64,000 nt of DNA from Reclinomonas americana ATCC 50394 (taxonomy: Eukaryota; Jakobida; Jakobea; Jakobida). Location: positions 162,249 through 226,248 of the forward strand of contig PS015022.1 of NCBI GenBank assembly GCA_048213135.1, given 5' to 3'. Every line of letters starts with the position of its first letter. Positions within the stretch are counted from its first letter, which is position 1. The notes beneath the pieces are model-generated. The model searched no databases, had not been told where the DNA came from, and saw nothing but the letters and a program-made list of their open reading frames with translations. The position numbers and the translations under genes are program-made. Positions 59,137-64,000 of this stretch are shown piece by piece.

Positions 59137-61113
59137 TGGAACCCCAAGACCTGCATCGCCTGCTCTCAAGTGCCCGGCATCAGTCAAGTGCAGACCTTTA
59201 GCTACAGCTCATTGACGGTATTCCTTCTCCTCCCTTGCTTCACTTCTTCTCCTCCTCCACTCACTCTCGTACTCTCCCTCTTAGGTTTCCTCATTCGGCT
59301 ACGTGGCCTACTCGAGTACCCTCTCCGCCATTATCGTCTCGTATCGCGGCAGCACCGACTTGCCGAACTGGCTCGACAATCTGGACGCGCTCAAGACGCA
59401 GTTTTTCAACTCGACCTCGGTGGAGGTGCACGCCGGCTTTTACGATGCGTACATGGCGGTGCGCGTGGATATTTTGAAGAAGTACGCGGCGGCGCGGTCG
59501 GCACACCCGACTGCGCGGACGATTATCACGGGGCATTCGCTGGGTGCGTTTTGGAGGGGATGGGAGGCGGGCAAGCAGTGAGCTCATGATGTCGTTTTGC
59601 GTGTAGGTGCCGCCATGGCCACCATCTGTGCGGCCGACTTCATGATGCAGGTGAGTTCTCTCTCTCTTCCCTGTCCCCCTAATGCCTCGTACTCACGATG
59701 GCTTTCTACTAGTGGCCGCTGCTGGATGCGACGCTCATCACGTTCGGCTCTCCGCGCGTTGGCAATGCCGCGTTCTACGCCACGTTCATGAAGATTTTCC
59801 CGCCGAACGCGGCGTGGCGAGTGACGCACAACAAGGACATTGTGCCGACGGTGCCGGCAGGTGTGTGTTCACCTCAAAAAGGTCTTCCGAGATATCGTGC
59901 TCACTGGGGTTTATTTGCGCAGCATTTATGGGTTTCCACCACCTTCCACGAGAGGTGGGCCCTCATCTTTCTGTACTTTATCCATTCACTTTCTCACTCG
60001 CGTTGTGCAGATTTGGTACACCGAAGACAGCTCCTCGTACAAGGGTGAGTGTGCGGGAGAAGAGATTTTCCGGCACACGTTTTCGCTCACTTTGATTCAC
60101 TCGCAGTCTGCGACGGCACTGGCGAGGATGCGGTACGCGTGTGTGTTTTGTGTGGGTGTGCCGTCCGTGTTGTTGTGCTTACCTCGATGTTGTCTCCGCA
60201 GAGCTGTGAACCGTTTGGCACCAGCGTTTCCGGTTCGTTGACACTCGGAGTGTCTCTCCGTTTCTCCCTGTACTCTCGTTTATCTTCGTGTTCTGCTGGC
60301 TATCTCTCTTTTTCTCTCCCTCAATCTGTTTCGTTTCTGGTTGGCCTCCGCTTGTCTCTACTCGCTCTGCCCTTCCCCCTCCGTTCTCGCACTCTGTCTT
60401 TCCTTTCCTCTTTCTCCTCTCCTATCTCGATTTTCACTCTGCTCTAACTTGTTCTTCTTCTGCTTCGTTCTCCCCCTGCTTACTGTGCCCCGCCGCTCGC
60501 TCTGTTTCTTCCCGCCTTTCCCTCGTGTCATCCGTCCACTCGCTCTTCTCTCGTCCATTCCTCTCTGTGTTTTCTCTCCTTTCTGCTCGGTTTACTTGCT
60601 CTCTCTCCATTGGTCTGTTTCGCCTCCCCCCCTGTGTTTCTCTCTATCGCCGTCACATTGGTCTCGTCTCCGTCTTTGTTCTTCTTTCTCCTTTCCTCTC
60701 TTCGTAACTCAATTGCGTGCTCTTCTCTCCTTCCGGTCACTCTGTCTTCCTGACTCCAATCGCTCTGCCCCCTCCTCATGCGGCGTCCTCCCCTCCTTTC
60801 CCTTCCCCTCCCCTGCCCTCCCCTGCCCTCTCCCCTCCCCTCTCCGTTCCCTTCCCTCACCCCTCCCCTCCCCTTTCCTCCCCCCTCGTGCGGCGTCCTC
60901 TCCTCCTTTTCCTTCCCCTCCCCTGCCCTCCCCTGCCCTCCCTGCCCTCTCCCCCTCCCCTGCCCTCTCCCTTCCCCTCTCCCTCCCCTCCCTTCCCCTC
61001 TGCCCCTCTCTCCCTTCCCCCTTTCTCCCCTCCCGTCCCCTCATCCTCTCCCTTTCCTCCCCGCAGACCACCTCCACTACCTCGGCATCCGCATCGACTG
61101 CGCCCTCGCATAA
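59137..61113 (+). CDS. Class 3 lipase, catalytic part (5' exons are at 57730-58216)
   Basis: The first exon starts at 59137 (WNPKTCIACSQVPG). Next come FGYVAYSSTLSAIIVSYRGS (oxyanion-hole region), LPNWLDNLDALKTQFFN, VEVHAGFYDAYMAVR and the nucleophile elbow TGHSLG|AAMATICAADF across an intron. Then LLDATLITFGSPRVGNAAFY, the catalytic Asp in HNKDIVPTVP, IWYTEDSSSYK and SCEPFGTSVS, and after an 834-bp intron the last exon with the catalytic His in DHLHYLGIRI, stop at 61111-61113. Ser-Asp-His are all present. Known: this alpha/beta-hydrolase family cleaves triacylglycerols or feruloyl esters, and with the upstream signal peptide it would be secreted and Cys-bonded. A Cys pair (NPKTCIAC) is kept. 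It is convergent with the minus-strand gene at 61411. Confidence 0.85.
60233..61066 (+). repeat. 834-bp polypyrimidine intron
   Basis: From G|GTTCGTTG to CCCGCAG|AC. The coding strand is almost all C/T (CTCTC, CCCTTCC, CCCTCCCCTGCC words), with two near-identical CTC(A/G)TGCGGCGTCCTC modules at about 60774 and 60886. The opposite-strand ORFs here are Gly/Arg/Glu artefacts. The preceding intron (58687-59136) has the same pyrimidine bias. Confidence 0.8.
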
Positions 61114-61410
61114 GAGAAATCGCCCTCCACCCACTAATCCAAATTTTGATGGCCGTCGTGCCCTCTTCTGTCTCGCGTCATTTTTTTGTTTTGCATACTC
61201 CTCCTCCTGTCTACCATTTCTGTCTCTGTTGAGCGAGTCGATGGGATGCGCCGTGCCGCAAACTTCCCCCCCGCCTCTGTCAACGAACAATAACAACACA
61301 TGTTTTATTTTTTGAGAAAAGAAGGAACGAAGGACACTGTTTTACAGGTACAGATTTAAAACTCTTGCCAAGCAAACATACGCAAGAGCCCCATCAAAAC
61401 AAAAAACAAA

Positions 61411-62214
61411 TCACTTGCGCAGGCGCGCCAGCAACGCCTCATACTCGCGGCGCTCCTGCCGCAACATATCCTGCACACTATCCAACAACGAATGCTCCTC
61501 GCGCACCCGCCGATCAAACTCATCCTCGCGCCTCGCCGCCACCGGATTCCGCGGTGTCGCCTCCGCCACTCCCACCGCCCCCACATGCTCATACGGCACC
61601 GCCACACTCCTCTCCGTCCTTAACACGCGCGTCTCATGCAACGACGGCATCGACACAGACAACGACGAAGGCCGTTTTCTCTCCGCAGACACTGCTCTCC
61701 GTCGAATCACCGTCGCCGTGCTCGGCATCATCGTTCCCACAGTCGGCATGGCGCGTTTCACCGACGAGGACAATGATCGACTGTGCCTGTGATGCTGATG
61801 CTGATGACGTTTCTGCTGCTGCGCCGGCTTCTCCAGCACAAACGACGCCGGTTGAGTCAGCTGGCGATAGTCCTCTGTGTCGCGCACCGGCACTGCGTCG
61901 AGATCATCCACGCGCATCATTGAGCCTGCAGGCGAGAGATACATGGAGCTAATGGATAGGTTGTTGGTGACTGTGGTGCCGGAGGAGGGCGCGGCAATGA
62001 CCCATGCAGTGGGCTTTTGCCTTGGTGGTGGAGCGGGAGGCGAGGTGGGCGATGAGGGTACAAAGTCGAGTGAGTCGGCCAGGGTGGGAGCGGGAGGCGG
62101 TACTCGCGCGGCCACTGGCACTGCGGTGGCCGGGCCGCCGGCGTAGGACGCGTGGATGCGGTAGGCTTGGGAGAGCACGTAGGGTTCGGGCGAGGAGGCA
62201 GTGGCCATGCTCAT
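61411..62214 (-). CDS. Single-exon disordered protein with C-terminal coiled coil, unknown function
   Basis: ATG at 62214 (MSMATASSPEPYVLSQAYRI), stop at 61411, 267 aa, with no intron needed. It is mostly Pro/Ser/Ala-rich and predicted disordered, with a His/Gln patch (QQQKRHQHQHHRHSRS). The last ~45 residues form an Arg/Glu heptad helix (FDRRVREEHSLLDSVQDMLR then QERREYEALLARLRK). No domain is recognised. Codon usage is like that of its neighbours. It could be a cytoskeletal or centrosomal adaptor, which is a guess only. It is divergent from the heptad-repeat gene at 62514 (299-bp gap containing a TG run at 62323-62367). Confidence 0.7.
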   Translation of the reverse strand: MSMATASSPEPYVLSQAYRIHASYAGGPATAVPVAARVPPPAPTLADSLDFVPSSPTSPPAPPPRQKPTAWVIAAPSSGTTVTNNLSISSMYLSPAGSMMRVDDLDAVPVRDTEDYRQLTQPASFVLEKPAQQQKRHQHQHHRHSRSLSSSVKRAMPTVGTMMPSTATVIRRRAVSAERKRPSSLSVSMPSLHETRVLRTERSVAVPYEHVGAVGVAEATPRNPVAARREDEFDRRVREEHSLLDSVQDMLRQERREYEALLARLRK

Positions 62215-62325
62215 TGCTCTTCTTGTTGGTGTTGTTGCAAAAGCGATCTATATGGGAGAGGAACTGCGTGTTGGGGTGTGAATGCGACGTGAGTGGGGAG
62301 CGCGGAGAAACAATGGAGAATCGTG

Positions 62326-62368
<43 letters not shown>

Positions 62369-62513
62369 ACTCACTTGCCAGAGAGCGCGGCAGCTCGCTT
62401 TGCTCTACTCCCTCCCTCCGATTTTTGATTGGTCTCGCGCGGCTCTCAGCTGTCCTGTTGTCCTCCGACCAGACCGTTACGTCCGTTACGTACGTATCGC
62501 GCGCTCCGGAGAC

Positions 62514-62711
62514 ATGGCAGTGACCCGTGAGGATATCGCCGAGCTATTTGGTGAGCTGCGTGCCGAGATGCGCCAGGCTGTCCGTGACGAGGTGCGCCAG
62601 GCTGTCCGTGACGAGGTGCGCCAGGCTCTCGATGGCAAGTTCCAGGCTCTCGATGGCAAGTTCCAGGCTCTCGATGGCAAGTTCCAGGCTCTCCATGACG
62701 AGGTGCGCCAT
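62514..62711 (+). CDS. N-terminus of a heptad/DNA-repeat protein, truncated by a gap
   Basis: ATG at 62514: MAVTREDIAELFGELRAEMR, then tandem units RQAVRDEVRQAV and LDGKFQALDGKFQA (about four of the latter type), then LHDEVRH before the gap. The DNA itself is tandemly repeated: GACGAGGTGCGCCAGGCT and GATGGCAAGTTCCAGGCTCTC units of 21-24 bp. The protein would be a continuous amphipathic coiled coil. Whether it continues into the exon after the gap is unknown. Confidence 0.55.
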
Positions 62712-63382
62712 NNNNNNNNNNNNNNNNNNNNNNNNNNNNNNNNNNNNNNNNNNNNNNNNNNNNNNNNNNNNNNNNNNNNNNNNNNNNNNNNNNNNNNNNN
62801 NNNNNNNNNNNNNNNNNNNNNNNNNNNNNNNNNNNNNNNNNNNNNNNNNNNNNNNNNNNNNNNNNNNNNNNNNNNNNNNNNNNNNNNNNNNNNNNNNNNN
62901 NNNNNNNNNNNNNNNNNNNNNNNNNNNNNNNNNNNNNNNNNNNNNNNNNNNNNNNNNNNNNNNNNNNNNNNNNNNNNNNNNNNNNNNNNNNNNNNNNNNN
63001 NNNNNNNNNNNNNNNNNNNNNNNNNNNNNNNNNNNNNNNNNNNNNNNNNNNNNNNNNNNNNNNNNNNNNNNNNNNNNNNNNNNNNNNNNNNNNNNNNNNN
63101 NNNNNNNNNNNNNNNNNNNNNNNNNNNNNNNNNNNNNNNNNNNNNNNNNNNNNNNNNNNNNNNNNNNNNNNNNNNNNNNNNNNNNNNNNNNNNNNNNNNN
63201 NNNNNNNNNNNNNNNNNNNNNNNNNNNNNNNNNNNNNNNNNNNNNNNNNNNNNNNNNNNNNNNNNNNNNNNNNNNNNNNNNNNNNNNNNNNNNNNNNNNN
63301 NNNNNNNNNNNNNNNNNNNNNNNNNNNNNNNNNNNNNNNNNNNNNNNNNNNNNNNNNNNNNNNNNNNNNNNNNNNNNNNNNN
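62712..63382. other. Assembly gap (671 N)
   Basis: Unresolved bases that follow the tandem DNA repeat, so the gap probably reflects repeat collapse. Confidence 1.
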
Positions 63383-63809
63383 CAGGCCCTGCCTCTCCTC
63401 GGCCTCGAGGCCACCGGCGACATCCTGGTCAACTTTGACAGCTCCTCTGGCGCCTTTACTGCACACCAGCCTCTCGGCGACAATCCCAACAACATCTTCT
63501 GTCAGACCATTCAGTACACGGATGCGTCGCACTCGTCGCTGTGGATGGGCCCGTGTTTCGACAACCGACTGTTGACCACAAACCTTTTGCGCGTGAGTGT
63601 TGCTTCGATGGATCGCGTGGATTCCTCCGTGCAGCTGCATCTTCCGGTGTATAACACGACGGTGGCGACGGAGGCTGTCACGCTGATGGCGGATGAAGGC
63701 AGCGGAGAGTTGTTTGCGGTGGTGGTGTTTAGCACGAATTTTGCGAAGCAGCTGGCGGTGGTGCGACTGATGAAAGTGGATACGCGAAGCGGGGCGATGC
63801 AGGCGGTTG
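63383..63809 (+). CDS. Unidentified exon after the gap (partial at both ends)
   Basis: An open frame directly after the gap: ALPLLGLEATGDILVNFDSS, NPNNIFCQTIQYTDASHSSL, SVQLHLPVYNTTVATEAVTL and FSTNFAKQLAVVRLMKVDTR, ending at a phase-1 GTGAGTGAG donor at 63810. It is beta-rich with two Cys and an N-x-T site, like an extracellular or propeller-type domain. No family is recognised. It may or may not belong to the heptad-repeat gene at 62514. The remaining 63810-64000 is CT/TG-rich intron. Confidence 0.5.
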
Positions 63810-64000
63810 GTGAGTGAGTGAGTGCGAGAGGTTGCTCACACTGTCTCTCTCCTCGTCACCTCTGGCTGCCTGCATGTCGCTCCGTCTCATGTTTTCTGTT
63901 TTTCATCCTCTCTCTCTCTCTGTGTGTGCCTGTATGCATGTCTCTCACTTGCCAGTTGTCTGTTTCTTTTGCATTCCGTCTCTTGCTGGTGGTGCTGTCT

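Noticed and set aside
58645-59187. Glu/Gly/Arg repeat ORFs and their antisense partners in the pyrimidine tract
   Set aside because: Pure simple-sequence DNA in an intron of the lipase gene, with no conserved motif.
60700-61300. Gly/Arg/Glu ORFs on the minus strand over 60.7-61.3 kb
   Set aside because: Antisense of the CCCTCCCC-type intron of the lipase gene.

Overview
This is a nuclear-genome window from a eukaryote, most likely a free-living unicellular one (a protist). Nearly every gene is broken by short spliceosomal introns, typically 60-90 bp, with GTGAG/GTGCG/GTGTG donors and CAG acceptors. There is a eukaryotic tRNA-His with a T-run terminator, mitochondrial-carrier, PH-domain and FKBP15-type genes, abundant CT/CA/GGA microsatellites, and scaffold gaps. 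The DNA is GC-rich and genes are tightly packed on both strands. I cannot name the lineage. An LRRC23-like segment hints at a flagellate. The other contents (TerD, NB-ARC/TPR, class 3 lipase) do not discriminate between protist groups.

Layout. 0-11.6 kb: 3' end of a 2Fe-2S flavodoxin-reductase-type enzyme (+); a WD40 gene (+); a very large WD40 plus NEK-like kinase fusion (-); a four-TM membrane protein (+) whose coding region is interrupted by a 499-bp polypurine intron; a PH-domain gene (-). 11.7 kb: tRNA-His. 11.75-12.8 kb: about 1 kb without a supportable gene. 12.8-15.2 kb: SLC25 mitochondrial carrier (-) with a 352-N gap. 15.5-19.2 kb: tandem-PH protein (-) and an unrecognised helical protein (+), divergently arranged. 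19.4-22.5 kb: TerD domain followed by LRRC23-like leucine-rich repeats (+). 22.6-24.1 kb: SEC14/CRAL-TRIO protein (-). 24.4-30.6 kb: FKBP15-like protein (+). 30.8-40.9 kb: two long secretory-pathway genes, divergently transcribed from a 129-bp gap, one an Arg/Asp-block protein (-) and one a HEAT-repeat protein possibly of the large lipid transfer type (+). 41-44.4 kb: ANL-superfamily acyl-CoA ligase (+). 44.7-47.3 kb: isochorismatase-AlkB-GST triple fusion (+). 47.4-57.05 kb: two tandemly duplicated STAND NTPases (NB-ARC P-loop plus TPR). 57-61.1 kb: a secreted class 3 lipase whose 5' exons lie on an apparently inverted contig between two 20-N gaps. 61.4-64 kb: a disordered single-exon protein (-), a heptad-repeat protein running into a 671-N gap, and the end of an unidentified exon.

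How they relate. There is no operon logic, as expected for a nuclear genome, but several neighbours share divergent promoters. The strongest candidates for new biology are the tandem NLR-like STAND pair, the three-enzyme fusion, the WD40-kinase fusion, the TerD-LRR fusion and the zwitterionic Arg/Asp secreted protein. A genome-level oddity is the recurrent appearance of long, strand-asymmetric purine/pyrimidine introns. All exon boundaries were read by eye from splice consensus and frame continuity and should be treated as models.
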